64,000 nt of DNA, taken from contig NZ_MDAG01000035.1 in the NCBI RefSeq assembly GCF_002876705.1, positions 305,080 through 369,079 of the forward strand, read 5' to 3'. Made by a program: the position numbers and the translations under genes. This stretch comes from Enterovibrio norvegicus_B (GTDB lineage: Bacteria; Pseudomonadota; Gammaproteobacteria; Enterobacterales; Vibrionaceae). The notes below the pieces were generated by a model. The model worked only from the letters and a program-made list of their open reading frames with translations. It did no database searches and had not been told where the DNA came from. Positions 1 through 8,633 of the stretch are shown in pieces (position 1 is the first letter of the stretch; each line of letters begins with the position of its first letter).

Positions 1-936
1 GCCACCTTGTTGAAGGCACGGCTTGAACGTCTTAGTGATACCACGATTCCGGGGTATTCCTACTGGTATGAGTGCAGTCGTTACCACTTTAGCCTCAATA
101 TCACGCCGCTTTCTGTGGCGGAAAAATTCCGTGAACAAATTCAGATGCAACAGGGCGCATGGATCTTCACGTCAGCGACGCTGGCGGTAAACGACGATTT
201 CAGCCATTTCAGCCATCGCTTAGGATTAGAACCCGCAGAGCAATTTACCTTGCCGAGTCCGTTTGACTATGAATCGCAAGCAATATTGTGTGTGCCACGT
301 TTCCTACCAGAACCCAACAGCTATGGGTTGGCAGATAAGCTTGTGGACATGCTTACGCCAGTGATTGAACAAAACGGCGGGCGTTGTTTCTTCCTTTGCA
401 CATCTCACCAAATGGTGCGTGATTTGTCTGAAGGCTTTCGAGAGCGCTTTGATTTACCTGTGCTTGTTCAGGGCGAAATGTCGAAACAGAAACTGTTGGC
501 TGAATTCCTCGAACTTGGAAATGCGTTGCTGGTGGCGACAGGCGCTTTCTGGGAGGGGATTGACGTTAGAGGCCAAGCCCTGAGCTGTGTTATTATTGAT
601 AAATTGCCTTTTACTGCACCGGACGATCCGCTTTTAAAAGCGCGAATCGAAGATTGCAGACTGCAAGGGGGCGATCCGTTTTCCCAAGTCCAAATTCCAG
701 ATGCTGTTATCACACTCAAGCAAGGGGTAGGACGTCTTATTCGAGACGGACGAGACCACGGTGCGTTGATCATTTGTGATAATCGTTTGGTGAGCAGACG
801 CTACGGGGAAACATTCCTTCGCAGTTTACCTCCAATCCCACGTACGCGGGATTTAGAGAAAGTGAGCGAGTTTCTCGCTGCTATAGACACACATAACAAC
901 GATGATGCTGAAGTTCCAGCAACGCCTGAGGTGTAA
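1..936 (+). CDS. yoaA: YoaA/DinG-family ATP-dependent DNA helicase, C-terminal part (5' truncated by window)
   Basis: The reading frame is open from base 1, so only the last 311 residues are present. The visible part has helicase domain 2 features of the XPD/DinG superfamily: a TSATL segment near residue 57 of the fragment, GAFWEGIDVRG near 184 and the motif VI-like QGVGRLIRDGRD near 241. In the family, YoaA is an ATP-dependent DNA helicase that works in DNA repair with the polymerase III chi subunit. The gene ends directly before tsaB with no gap, and its last codons include the GAGGTG that serves as the tsaB ribosome binding site, so the two are probably co-transcribed. DinG itself is a possible alternative, but the tsaB neighbour favours YoaA. 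Confidence 0.88.
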   Translation, partial: ATLLKARLERLSDTTIPGYSYWYECSRYHFSLNITPLSVAEKFREQIQMQQGAWIFTSATLAVNDDFSHFSHRLGLEPAEQFTLPSPFDYESQAILCVPRFLPEPNSYGLADKLVDMLTPVIEQNGGRCFFLCTSHQMVRDLSEGFRERFDLPVLVQGEMSKQKLLAEFLELGNALLVATGAFWEGIDVRGQALSCVIIDKLPFTAPDDPLLKARIEDCRLQGGDPFSQVQIPDAVITLKQGVGRLIRDGRDHGALIICDNRLVSRRYGETFLRSLPPIPRTRDLEKVSEFLAAIDTHNNDDAEVPATPEV

Positions 937-1653
937 ATGACATCTAAAATTCTTGCCGTCGACACGGCGACTGAAAACTGCTCTGTTGCGCTAAAAATCG
1001 GTAATGACACGATTGTGCGCTGTGAAATGGCACCCCGCGAGCACACGGTAAAAATTCTGCCTATGGTAGACAGCGTGTTAGCAGAAGCGGGTGTGACCTT
1101 ACGTGAACTCGATGCGTTGGCGTTTGGTCGTGGGCCGGGCAGTTTCACTGGAGTACGTATCGGTATTGGTATTGCGCAAGGATTGGCGTTTGGTGCAGAC
1201 ATTCCAATGGTGGGCATTTCTACCATGGCTGCCATGGCACAACAGGCTTACCGTCGTAATCAATCAACGCAAGTGTTGTCAGCGATTGATGCGCGTATGA
1301 ATGAAATCTACTTCGGTGGTTACCAACGTCTTGAAAATGGTGATTGGGAAACCGTGCATGCGGAAGCGGTGCTTCCACCTGAAATGCTCGCAGCACAGCT
1401 CAGTGAAAATGCAGCGATCAGCGCAGAAAATGCATGGGCAATCGCCGGAACAGGTTGGCCAGCCTACCCAGATTTGGCAAGCCAACTACACTTATCCGTA
1501 ACGGAGAGTGGTGTCTTGTATCCGGAGTCAGAAGACATGCTGATTCTTGCTCATCACGCGTTGTTGCGCGGTGAAGTGGTGGATGCAGAACATGCCAGCC
1601 CAGTGTATTTGCGAGACACGGTAGCGTGGAAAAAGCTGCCAGGTCGCGAATAA
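937..1653 (+). CDS. tsaB: tRNA threonylcarbamoyladenosine biosynthesis protein TsaB
   Basis: This 238-residue protein has the ASKHA-type N-terminus ILAVDTATENCSVAL and the family signature GRGPGSFTGVRIG at residues 64-76. TsaB is the non-catalytic partner that dimerises with TsaD and, with TsaE, transfers threonylcarbamoyl to A37 of ANN-decoding tRNAs in the cytoplasm. Length matches the family (about 230). The ATG follows the yoaA stop immediately, with GAGGTG five bases upstream. Nothing unusual is seen. Confidence 0.95.
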   Translation: MTSKILAVDTATENCSVALKIGNDTIVRCEMAPREHTVKILPMVDSVLAEAGVTLRELDALAFGRGPGSFTGVRIGIGIAQGLAFGADIPMVGISTMAAMAQQAYRRNQSTQVLSAIDARMNEIYFGGYQRLENGDWETVHAEAVLPPEMLAAQLSENAAISAENAWAIAGTGWPAYPDLASQLHLSVTESGVLYPESEDMLILAHHALLRGEVVDAEHASPVYLRDTVAWKKLPGRE

Positions 1654-1681
1654 CGCCTACTAATTACCAATAAGGTCAGCC

Positions 1682-1972
1682 ATGGTTTCGATTCAAGGAT
1701 TACCGCAGCCCATTCAACGCCCGTCAACCACACGGCGTAAGAAAAGCGACAATGCCTCACCCAGTGAGAATACGGCCAAGCCGTCTATTGTTGCTACTGC
1801 TGTCTCCCTTGGCATTCGAAACCCTGAAATGGCACAAGAAGCGCATCAGCAAATCCACTACGATTTGCCTGATGGCAAAAGTCGGCATGCTCTCGCGTCT
1901 TACATGGACATAAAAAACCAAGCAAGACGCGAAGAGTTGGCGGCCTTATTCGGTGTTGATATCTTTGTCTAA
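1682..1972 (+). CDS. small conserved hypothetical protein (96 aa)
   Basis: This is a short protein with a polar, basic, probably disordered N-terminal half (residues 10-45 rich in Ser, Thr, Lys and Pro) and a more ordered C-terminal half containing IHYDLPDGKSRHALASYM and ending RREELAALFGVDIFV. It lacks a signal peptide and membrane segments. It starts at an ATG with AAGG seven bases upstream, 28 bases after tsaB, so it is probably in the same operon. I recall similar small proteins at this position in Vibrio genomes, sometimes labelled as ParA-like, but no ATPase motif is present and that label is not supported. The function is unknown. Confidence 0.7.
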   Translation: MVSIQGLPQPIQRPSTTRRKKSDNASPSENTAKPSIVATAVSLGIRNPEMAQEAHQQIHYDLPDGKSRHALASYMDIKNQARREELAALFGVDIFV

Positions 1973-2117
1973 ATCGGTTCGATTTAACTCCTCGTACCAC
2001 TTAAGCCATATATTCTTCCCTGCACATTACTGTGTTAGGCTGCGCGCGCTCATTCTTAGCGCGGTGCTCAAGCTGTTCAATAGCTAAGGTCAACAGACCC
2101 TGGGTTTTATTCTGCGC

Positions 2118-2999
2118 ATGATGACATTACAAGAAAGAAAATTCGCAGTAAGGCATGGCGATCTCGCTGCGCAAGTTTGCCTTACCGATAGCAATAAGCC
2201 AGTGCTTCTTATGTTGCACGGCTGGCAAGATAACAGTGGTAGCTTCGAACCACTCGTGCCACTGCTTACCGAACGATTTGACCTCGTGTTACCCGATTGG
2301 CCGGGACACGGTTTGTCTGATCACAAAGGCCCCGATAGCTTCTACCCTTTCTTTGACTATGTTGATGATCTTCATCAGCTTATTTTGCAGCTTGGTGATC
2401 GTTCTCTGTATTTGGTTGGGCACTCGCTGGGTGGCTTAGTGGCGTCTTGCTGGTGTGCCGCATTTCCTGAAAGGGCGAAGGGACTCATTATGATTGAAGC
2501 GCTTGGGCCAATGTCTGAGCGTGACGATAAAGTGGTCGATCGATTAAGAAGTGGTGTGCTGAGCAGAGAAACGCTCAAGCAACCTCGTGATTTACCCTCG
2601 TTCGAAGCCGCATTAAAACTGCGTCGTGGCATCAATAAAGTGCCGATGGACGACTTGTTGCCTTTGGTGCGACGAGGCATAGAGCAGAGAGGCGAAGTGT
2701 GGCAATGGCGACACGATGCGAAATTAAAAACGGACTCTGTGTATCGAATGTCAACGCACCATGCGGAGCATTTGATTCGTGGCATTCGTTGTCCGGTTCT
2801 TGCCATTATTGGCAATGACGGATACCCGGAATTACGCGGCCCTATGGCCCAACAACGCGCGGAATGGTTTAACGATCTGACCATAGAAACGGTGACAGGA
2901 ACACATCACTGTCACTTACAAAGTCAGGCAGATACCGCGACGTTGATTAACGATTTTGTGACCAAGCTACACCTCATTGAGCATGAGGATGTTAATTGA
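2118..2999 (+). CDS. alpha/beta-hydrolase fold protein
   Basis: This is a 293-residue alpha/beta hydrolase. Seen in the sequence are LMLHGW (oxyanion region, residues 31-36), DWPGHGLSD (60-68), the nucleophile elbow GHSLGG (101-106, Ser103) and a late THHCHLQ segment near 262-268 that could supply the catalytic His. No signal peptide is present, so it is probably a cytoplasmic esterase or lipase-like enzyme with unknown substrate. Two ATG codons are adjacent at the start and the ribosome binding site is weak. It lies between the tsaB operon and fadD, which hints at acyl-ester metabolism but does not prove it. Confidence 0.85.
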   Translation: MMTLQERKFAVRHGDLAAQVCLTDSNKPVLLMLHGWQDNSGSFEPLVPLLTERFDLVLPDWPGHGLSDHKGPDSFYPFFDYVDDLHQLILQLGDRSLYLVGHSLGGLVASCWCAAFPERAKGLIMIEALGPMSERDDKVVDRLRSGVLSRETLKQPRDLPSFEAALKLRRGINKVPMDDLLPLVRRGIEQRGEVWQWRHDAKLKTDSVYRMSTHHAEHLIRGIRCPVLAIIGNDGYPELRGPMAQQRAEWFNDLTIETVTGTHHCHLQSQADTATLINDFVTKLHLIEHEDVN

Positions 3000-3067
3000 T
3001 TGTTACTCATGGTCTAATTGAGTATTAAAACGCTCGTTTAACTTTTTTGCGTCTGACGCGGGGGCGA

Positions 3068-3093
3068 TACCCGCGAATAATACCCGCGAATAA
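3068..3093 (+). repeat. perfect 13-bp tandem duplication in the fadD leader
   Basis: The 13-base unit TACCCGCGAATAA occurs twice head to tail, just before the fadD ribosome binding site (GGAG at 3100-3103). It probably lies in the 5' untranslated region. It may be a slippage duplication with little effect. Confidence 0.8.
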
Positions 3094-3110
3094 TAAATAG
3101 GAGAGTTCAA

Positions 3111-4799
3111 GTGGATAAGGTTTGGCTTAACCGCTACCCATCAGATGTACCAGCGGAAATCTCACCGGACAAATACCCGTCATTGGTAGAAATGTTCGAG
3201 AAGTCGGTACAAAAGTATGCCGATCAGACTGCCTTCATCAACATGGGGCAGGTGATGACCTTCCGTAAGCTGGAAGAACGCAGCCGTGCATTTGCCGCTT
3301 ACTTGCAAAACGACCTAAAGCTTAAGAAAGGCGACCGTGTTGCAGTGATGATGCCGAACTTGCTGCAATACCCTATTGCGCTGTTTGGTATTCTGCGTGC
3401 GGGTTGTGTCGTGGTAAACGTAAACCCACTTTACACGCCTCGCGAGCTTGAGCACCAATTGAACGATTCAGGCGCGAAAGCCATCGTTATTGTATCTAAC
3501 TTCGCGCATACCCTTGAAAAAGTGGTCGACAGCACCGGCGTACGCCATGTGATCTTGACGAGCTTGGGTGACCAGCTTCCACGCGCAAAAGGCACCATCG
3601 TTAACTTCGTGGTGAAATACATCAAGAAGATGGTGCCTAAGTACAGTTTGCCACATGCGACATCCATGCGCCTTGCGTTGAAAAAAGGCCGTCGCATGCA
3701 ATACGTGAAACCGTTTATGAAAGGTGATGATGTCGCCTTCTTGCAATACACCGGTGGCACGACAGGCGTAGCAAAAGGTGCCGTGCTTTCACACCGCAAC
3801 ATGCTAGCCAACGTTTATCAGGCTAAAGGCACGTATTCACCCGTCTTGGTTGAAGGCCGTGAGTTAGTTGTTACTGCATTGCCGCTGTATCACGTCTTTG
3901 CCTTAACGGTTAACTGTCTGTTGTTCATCGAGCTTGGCGGTCAAAACCTGTTGATCACCAATCCACGTGATATTCCAGCGTTCATCAAAGAGCTTAAACA
4001 GCACCCATTCACGGCGATTACTGGCGTGAACACTTTGTTTAATGCGTTGTTGAATAACGAAGATTTCCACGAGTTAGATTTCTCAAACCTTAGCCTCACA
4101 GTGGGCGGTGGTATGGCCGTTCAACGCGCCGTCGCGGAAGGTTGGGTGAAACTAACGGGTAAACACCTATTGGAAGGTTACGGTCTTACCGAGTGTTCAC
4201 CGCTTGTTGCCGCTTACCCGTATGACCTTGTTGAGTACAACGGTTCCATCGGTTTGCCTGTGCCATCTACTGATGTTCGTATTGTTGATGACGAAGGTAA
4301 CGTGCTGCCAAACGATCAAATCGGTGAACTTCAAGTGAAGGGCCCGCAAGTCATGCAAGGTTACTGGCAGCGTCCTGAAGCGACGAAAGAAGTCCTGACT
4401 GACGACGGTTGGCTCTCGACGGGTGACGTCGTGAAGTTCGATGAAAATGGCTTCCTGCACATTGTCGACCGTAAAAAAGACATGATTTTGGTGTCAGGCT
4501 TTAACGTTTACCCGAATGAAATCGAAGACGTTGTTGCGTTACACGGCAAAGTGTTGGAAGTGGCCGCGATTGGTCAACCGCACGAAATGTCTGGCGAAAT
4601 CGTGAAGATTTGTGTTGTGAAGCGTGACCCAAGCTTGACCAAAGATGAGCTACTGGCGCACTGCCGCGAACACTTGACGGGTTACAAAGTGCCTAAGATT
4701 GTCGAATTCCGTGAAGAATTGCCGAAAACCAACGTGGGTAAAATCCTGCGTCGCGCACTGCGTGAAGAGCAAGAAGCAAAAGCTGCAAGCGCGGAATGA
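3111..4799 (+). CDS. fadD: long-chain-fatty-acid--CoA ligase FadD
   Basis: This 562-residue adenylate-forming enzyme matches the length of E. coli FadD (561). It carries the AMP-binding P-loop YTGGTTGVAKGAV near residues 211-223, GYGLTECSP near 355 and the fatty acyl-CoA synthetase signature around DRKKDMILVSGFNVYP near 452-467. It activates imported fatty acids to acyl-CoA at the inner membrane, feeding beta-oxidation and phospholipids. The start is GTG with GGAG eight bases upstream. A hairpin terminator follows, so it is probably transcribed alone. Confidence 0.96.
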   Translation: MDKVWLNRYPSDVPAEISPDKYPSLVEMFEKSVQKYADQTAFINMGQVMTFRKLEERSRAFAAYLQNDLKLKKGDRVAVMMPNLLQYPIALFGILRAGCVVVNVNPLYTPRELEHQLNDSGAKAIVIVSNFAHTLEKVVDSTGVRHVILTSLGDQLPRAKGTIVNFVVKYIKKMVPKYSLPHATSMRLALKKGRRMQYVKPFMKGDDVAFLQYTGGTTGVAKGAVLSHRNMLANVYQAKGTYSPVLVEGRELVVTALPLYHVFALTVNCLLFIELGGQNLLITNPRDIPAFIKELKQHPFTAITGVNTLFNALLNNEDFHELDFSNLSLTVGGGMAVQRAVAEGWVKLTGKHLLEGYGLTECSPLVAAYPYDLVEYNGSIGLPVPSTDVRIVDDEGNVLPNDQIGELQVKGPQVMQGYWQRPEATKEVLTDDGWLSTGDVVKFDENGFLHIVDRKKDMILVSGFNVYPNEIEDVVALHGKVLEVAAIGQPHEMSGEIVKICVVKRDPSLTKDELLAHCREHLTGYKVPKIVEFREELPKTNVGKILRRALREEQEAKAASAE

Positions 4800-4860
4800 G
4801 TCTCAGGTCTCGTGCTAACTGAATAAGTAGCGCGTACAATAGAGGCGAATCGCCAATTAA

Positions 4861-4892
4861 AAACATGCTGGCTTAGGCCGGCATGTTTGTTT
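4861..4892 (+). terminator. Rho-independent terminator after fadD
   Basis: The stem AAACATGCTGGC / GCCGGCATGTTT with loop TTAG (one G-U pair) is followed by GTTTTG. It lies 62 bases after the fadD stop. Confidence 0.75.
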
Positions 4893-4957
4893 TGATTGCC
4901 CCGTAAATTGATGGGCGCGTCGCTTGTCGCGGCAAAAACTAAAAAATGGAAGATAGT

Positions 4958-6079
4958 GTGAATTTTGAAATTGTAACTGAACTATCCCACCTTGAACGTG
5001 TTTGCCAACAAGCGCGAAACGTTCCTGTCGTGATGCTGGATACCGAATTTGTCCGCACACGCACCTTGTACCCGCGATTGGGTCTGATTCAAATGTTTGA
5101 TGGCGAAACGCTGTCGCTGATTGATCCGATTGAGCTTGATGATCTTTCGCCACTTTGGGCGGTGCTGTCGGACGAATCTGTTATCAAGGTATTGCACGCA
5201 TGCAGTGAAGACCTTGAGGTGTTTCACCACTACGCGGGTGTGATGCCAACACCCATGATTGATACCCAAATCATGGCGGCATTTTTGGGGCATGGCCTTT
5301 CTACTGGCTTTGCTGCGCTGGTGGACGAATACCTTGGCGTCGCACTCGACAAAGGTGAAGCGCGTACCGATTGGTGTGCCCGCCCACTGAGTGACAAGCA
5401 ACTTGAATACGCTGCTGCGGATGTCCACTACTTACTTCCTCTTTACGAAATCTTGGCTGAGCGCGTTGAGCAAACTGGCTGGGGTGAAGCGGTGAAGCAA
5501 GAGTGTGCCTTGATGATGAGTAAACGCGGTAAAACCCCCGATCCAGACAAAGCGTACTTAGATATCAAAAATGCATGGCAGCTTCGTCCAAAGCAACTGG
5601 CGGTACTGCAGAAGCTAGCAAGCTGGCGTCTGAAAGAAGCGCAGCGTCGCGATCTTGCGTTGAACTTCGTGGTGAAAGAGCTGAACCTTTGGAAAGTGGC
5701 ACGCTTTGATATTCGTTCGTTAGAAAAAATGGCGGATGAAGATTTTGATCGCTTTGAACTTGAGCGTCACGGTAAACGTTTGATTGCCATGGCGTTGGAA
5801 GCGGACAATACCCCGGAAACGCATTACCCTGAACCGATTGCGCGCTTGGTTGATATGCCAGGTTACAAGCAGACGGTGAAGAACATTAAAGATCAAACCA
5901 ACGCGGTGGCAGAGCAGCTGGGTGTGGTGCCTGAGTTTGTTGGGTCTAAAAAGCAGATCCACCAAATGCTAAAATGGGCGTGGATCAACGAGTGTAACCC
6001 AGAAAAAATGCCTGATTTGCTGTCGGGGTGGCGCAAGCCTTACCTGGAAGACAAAGTACTGCCGTTGCTGCGCAAGTAA
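4958..6079 (+). CDS. rnd: ribonuclease D
   Basis: RNase D is a 3'-5' exoribonuclease that trims tRNA and other stable RNA precursors. The DEDDy exonuclease motifs are present: DTEFVRTRT near the N-terminus, LHACSEDLEVF, and YAAADVHYL. HRDC-like helical regions follow. I prefer the GTG at 4958 because it gives MNFEIVT, which aligns with the start of E. coli Rnd, and GGAAGA lies just before it. An in-frame ATG at 4946 would add four residues. The product is 373 residues, matching the family. The gene converges on minE across a bidirectional terminator. Confidence 0.95.
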   Translation: MNFEIVTELSHLERVCQQARNVPVVMLDTEFVRTRTLYPRLGLIQMFDGETLSLIDPIELDDLSPLWAVLSDESVIKVLHACSEDLEVFHHYAGVMPTPMIDTQIMAAFLGHGLSTGFAALVDEYLGVALDKGEARTDWCARPLSDKQLEYAAADVHYLLPLYEILAERVEQTGWGEAVKQECALMMSKRGKTPDPDKAYLDIKNAWQLRPKQLAVLQKLASWRLKEAQRRDLALNFVVKELNLWKVARFDIRSLEKMADEDFDRFELERHGKRLIAMALEADNTPETHYPEPIARLVDMPGYKQTVKNIKDQTNAVAEQLGVVPEFVGSKKQIHQMLKWAWINECNPEKMPDLLSGWRKPYLEDKVLPLLRK

Positions 6080-6157
6080 TGCAGTTGTGACGACGAACCT
6101 TTGAGTACACCATCGGTGTGAATAATGCTCAGGGTTCATTGTGTGGTCAGCAAGAAC

Positions 6158-6188
6158 AAAAAAACCGGCTATCAAAGCCGGTTTTTTA
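6158..6188. terminator. bidirectional terminator between rnd and minE
   Basis: The stem AAAAAACCGGCT / AGCCGGTTTTTT surrounds a short loop, with an A-run on one side and a T-run on the other. It can serve both convergent units. Confidence 0.85.
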
Positions 6189-6213
6189 TTAACGCTCAGA
6201 ATCGGGCGTCAGC

Positions 6214-6477
6214 CTATTTGTCTTCGTCTGGCAGGGTGACATTCAGCTCTAGCACTGAAATGTCGCCATCGCGCTGCTCAAGACCCACAGACACTTGTTC
6301 TGGCGAGATATCTACGTACTTGCGGATAACGTTCAGGATATCCTGTTTAAGCTGGGGTAGGTACGTAGGCTCAGGACTCCCTGCGCGACGGCGCTCTGCA
6401 ACGATGATTTGCAGACGTTCCTTCGCCAATGACGCAGACGATTTCTTGCTCGGACGGAAAAACTCCAGCAATGCCAT
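6214..6477 (-). CDS. minE: cell division topological specificity factor MinE
   Basis: This 87-residue protein has the MinE N-terminal MinD-activating segment (MALLEFFRPSKKSSASLAKERLQ region) and the C-terminal topological specificity domain. MinE stimulates MinD ATPase and drives pole-to-pole oscillation so that MinC blocks division away from midcell. It is the last gene of minC-minD-minE, starting three bases after minD. Confidence 0.97.
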   Translation of the reverse strand: MALLEFFRPSKKSSASLAKERLQIIVAERRRAGSPEPTYLPQLKQDILNVIRKYVDISPEQVSVGLEQRDGDISVLELNVTLPDEDK

Positions 6478-6480
6478 AAC

Positions 6481-7293
6481 TTATCCTCCAAACAAACGTT
6501 TTAGGAACCCTTTCTTCTCTTCCTCAAGGAAGCGGTAAGGGCATTCTTCACCAAGCAGACGGCGGATTGCATCGCCATAGGCTTGGCCTGCATCAGACTC
6601 TTCATCAAGGATAACAGGTTCACCTTTGTTTGAAGCGTGCAGTACGGAAGGGCTTTCAGGGATCACACTCAACAGCGGTATACGAAGAATTTCTTCGACA
6701 TCCGCCACACTCAGCATTTCACCTCGAGTGACACGCGCAGGGTTGTAACGGGTCAAAAGAAGGTGAGTTTTAACCGGCTCTTCACCATTTTCTGCGCGAC
6801 GAGATTTAGAATCCAAAATGCCTAGAATGCGGTCTGAGTCACGTACAGAAGAGACTTCAGGGTTCGTGGTGACGATGGCTTCATCGGCGAAGTAAAGGGC
6901 CATCAGAGCGCCTGCCTCGATGCCTGCGGGTGAATCACAGATGATGAAGTCGAAATCCATGGCTTTTAAATCTTCAAGCACACGTGCCACACCGTCTTTC
7001 GTTAGCGCATCCTTGTCACGTGTTTGTGACGCGGGAAGAACGAAAAGGTTCTCGATGCGTTTGTCTTTGATCAGCGCTTGGTGCAGGTTTGCTTCACCAT
7101 TGATCACGTTAACGAAATCATAAACAACGCGACGCTCACAACCCATGATCAGGTCAAGGTTACGCAAGCCGATATCGAAATCGATAACCGCAGTTTTCTT
7201 TCCTGACTGAGCAAGGCCAGTCGCAATCGCAGCACTCGATGTTGTCTTACCAACACCGCCTTTGCCCGACGTAATAACGATAATTCGTGTCAT
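6481..7293 (-). CDS. minD: septum site-determining ATPase MinD
   Basis: This 270-residue deviant-Walker ATPase has KGGVGKTT at residues 10-17, the switch segment ICDSPAGIE near 118-126, and a C-terminal amphipathic membrane-targeting helix ending KKGFLKRLFGG. It recruits MinC to the membrane and is released by MinE. The length equals E. coli MinD. The ATG is preceded by GAGGA. The gene lies in the min operon, 19 bases after minC. Confidence 0.98.
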   Translation of the reverse strand: MTRIIVITSGKGGVGKTTSSAAIATGLAQSGKKTAVIDFDIGLRNLDLIMGCERRVVYDFVNVINGEANLHQALIKDKRIENLFVLPASQTRDKDALTKDGVARVLEDLKAMDFDFIICDSPAGIEAGALMALYFADEAIVTTNPEVSSVRDSDRILGILDSKSRRAENGEEPVKTHLLLTRYNPARVTRGEMLSVADVEEILRIPLLSVIPESPSVLHASNKGEPVILDEESDAGQAYGDAIRRLLGEECPYRFLEEEKKGFLKRLFGG

Positions 7294-7312
7294 TCCTCAA
7301 TCCTTTGGATAG

Positions 7313-7975
7313 TTAGAGCGTGAGGGGTTCAATATTTAATGAATCATTTTGCAGTGATACCTTCACTGGACGAGATGCGTATTCGTCAGGAATGGCTTCA
7401 CTGAGCCAATAAGTGCCTGCGATGGAGACGAGCTCTGATTGCAGGTTTTGGCAAAATATATGGGCTTCTTTTTGCCCACTCGCACCCGCAATCGCGCGCC
7501 CACGAAGTACGCCATAGATGTGGATACTGCCATCAGCAATGATTTCAGCGCCTGCGCTTACGTGATTCAGAATCACGAGATCGGCGTTTTTCGCATACAC
7601 TTGCTGACCCGAACGGATTGGCGTGGTAACCACTTTGGTTGGGGTTTGAATTGGGTCGTTGATACGGCTTTGTTTCGCAGGCGCCATGATGGCAAGCCCT
7701 GCCAACTTCGCCGCTTCTCGGGTTGAATTCAACTTACAGCCCGTAATACCGACCACCAACATACCCATGTTGGCAATGGTTGCCTTTAGCGCGTCAAAAT
7801 TGGGCTGGCGATGAAGTCGGGTAATATCGACAACCACCGGCGCACCATCGAAAAAGGCAGGCGCTTGGTTCACCTTTTCCAATAAAACATTCATTGCGCC
7901 ATCAAGATCGTCATCGAGCAAATGAAGCACAGAAAGTGTGAATGAACTGCCTTTGAGTTCAGCATTTTTAGTCAT
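7313..7975 (-). CDS. minC: septum formation inhibitor MinC
   Basis: This FtsZ-polymerisation inhibitor has an N-terminal MinC_N domain and a C-terminal beta-helix with GRAIAGASGQKEAHIFCQNLQ-like repeats that dimerises and binds MinD. I chose the ATG at 7975 (MTKNAELKG, 220 residues) because GGA lies eight bases upstream. A GTG at 7996 would add seven unlikely residues. It is the first gene of the min operon. Confidence 0.96.
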   Translation of the reverse strand: MTKNAELKGSSFTLSVLHLLDDDLDGAMNVLLEKVNQAPAFFDGAPVVVDITRLHRQPNFDALKATIANMGMLVVGITGCKLNSTREAAKLAGLAIMAPAKQSRINDPIQTPTKVVTTPIRSGQQVYAKNADLVILNHVSAGAEIIADGSIHIYGVLRGRAIAGASGQKEAHIFCQNLQSELVSIAGTYWLSEAIPDEYASRPVKVSLQNDSLNIEPLTL

Positions 7976-8348
7976 TAAGGGTATTCCAGCTGGCACAGGC
8001 TTCTTTTGGGAAATAGAGCAAAGTGTGTCGTGACTTTCTAAAGCGGATTCGAGTACACCTTTTGCTTGCGTTTCTCTTTTGTTTTAGAGCAACGGGCGCA
8101 AAGAAAAGTTCATCGTGTTGTCGCTAACATTGTCATTAACACACTCCAAGAATAAAGCGGCATTCGTGCATTATCAGACAGTGCTCTGCATGGTATATTC
8201 ATGAAAACATTGCGGCAAGCGCCAACACGAAATGAGACGAATTAATCGTCTGTTTCGTGACATTTTTCTAAGCCGTTTCTCTAAATTGGGATAGAGGTGA
8301 TAAGGTCAGCGAGTCAGTGATCTTAAAAGCATGACGAAGAGGTACAAC
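7976..8348. other. divergent intergenic region between minC and ycgL
   Basis: These 373 bases contain no credible gene on either strand. They hold the promoter regions of the min operon (minus) and ycgL (plus). Besides the plus-strand promoter candidate listed separately, I see no operator I can name. Confidence 0.6.
8171..8199 (+). promoter_or_regulatory. candidate sigma-70 promoter for ycgL
   Basis: TTATCA and TATATT are separated by exactly 17 bases (4/6 and 5/6 matches to consensus). The position is suitable for a ycgL transcript with a leader of about 140 bases. Confidence 0.4.
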
Positions 8349-8624
8349 ATGCATTGCGCGATTTATAAGAGCAGTAAAAAAGCGTCAACTTATCTATATA
8401 TTAATCGAAAGGACGATTTTTCTGGTGTTCCTGAACAATTATTATCAACTTTCGGGAACCCTCAGTTCGTCATGATGGTCAACTTAGAGAAGAGAGAGAA
8501 GCTGGGGTTTGCTGATATCTCTAAGGTTCGTGATAGCCTGAAAACAGATGGTTTTTTCTTGCAGATGCCGCCGCAACCTGACGCTGCGCTGCAACACATT
8601 CGAAATAAAAACACGAAATTGTAA
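8349..8624 (+). CDS. ycgL: YcgL domain-containing protein
   Basis: This 91-residue protein clearly resembles E. coli YcgL: CAIYKSSKKASTYLYI, then KDDFSGVPEQLL and FFLQMPPQP. The family is small, soluble and of uncharacterised function. The ATG at 8349 is preceded by AGAGG at 8338-8342 with ideal spacing. An upstream ATG at 8331 would overlap that site and add MTKRYN. It starts a short unit with the transglycosylase, nine bases downstream. Confidence 0.93.
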   Translation: MHCAIYKSSKKASTYLYINRKDDFSGVPEQLLSTFGNPQFVMMVNLEKREKLGFADISKVRDSLKTDGFFLQMPPQPDAALQHIRNKNTKL

Positions 8625-8633
8625 AGGAGCGCT

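Noticed and set aside
801..1235. 144-codon antisense frame over yoaA-tsaB
   Set aside because: It is a shadow of the coding strand, as are the other long antisense frames over tsaB, fadD, lysW, fdhA and his genes. None shows family motifs.
3005..3023. Possible FadR operator before fadD
   Set aside because: ACTCATGGTCTAATTGAGT is palindromic at its ends and shares GGTC with FadR sites, but the remaining positions match poorly.
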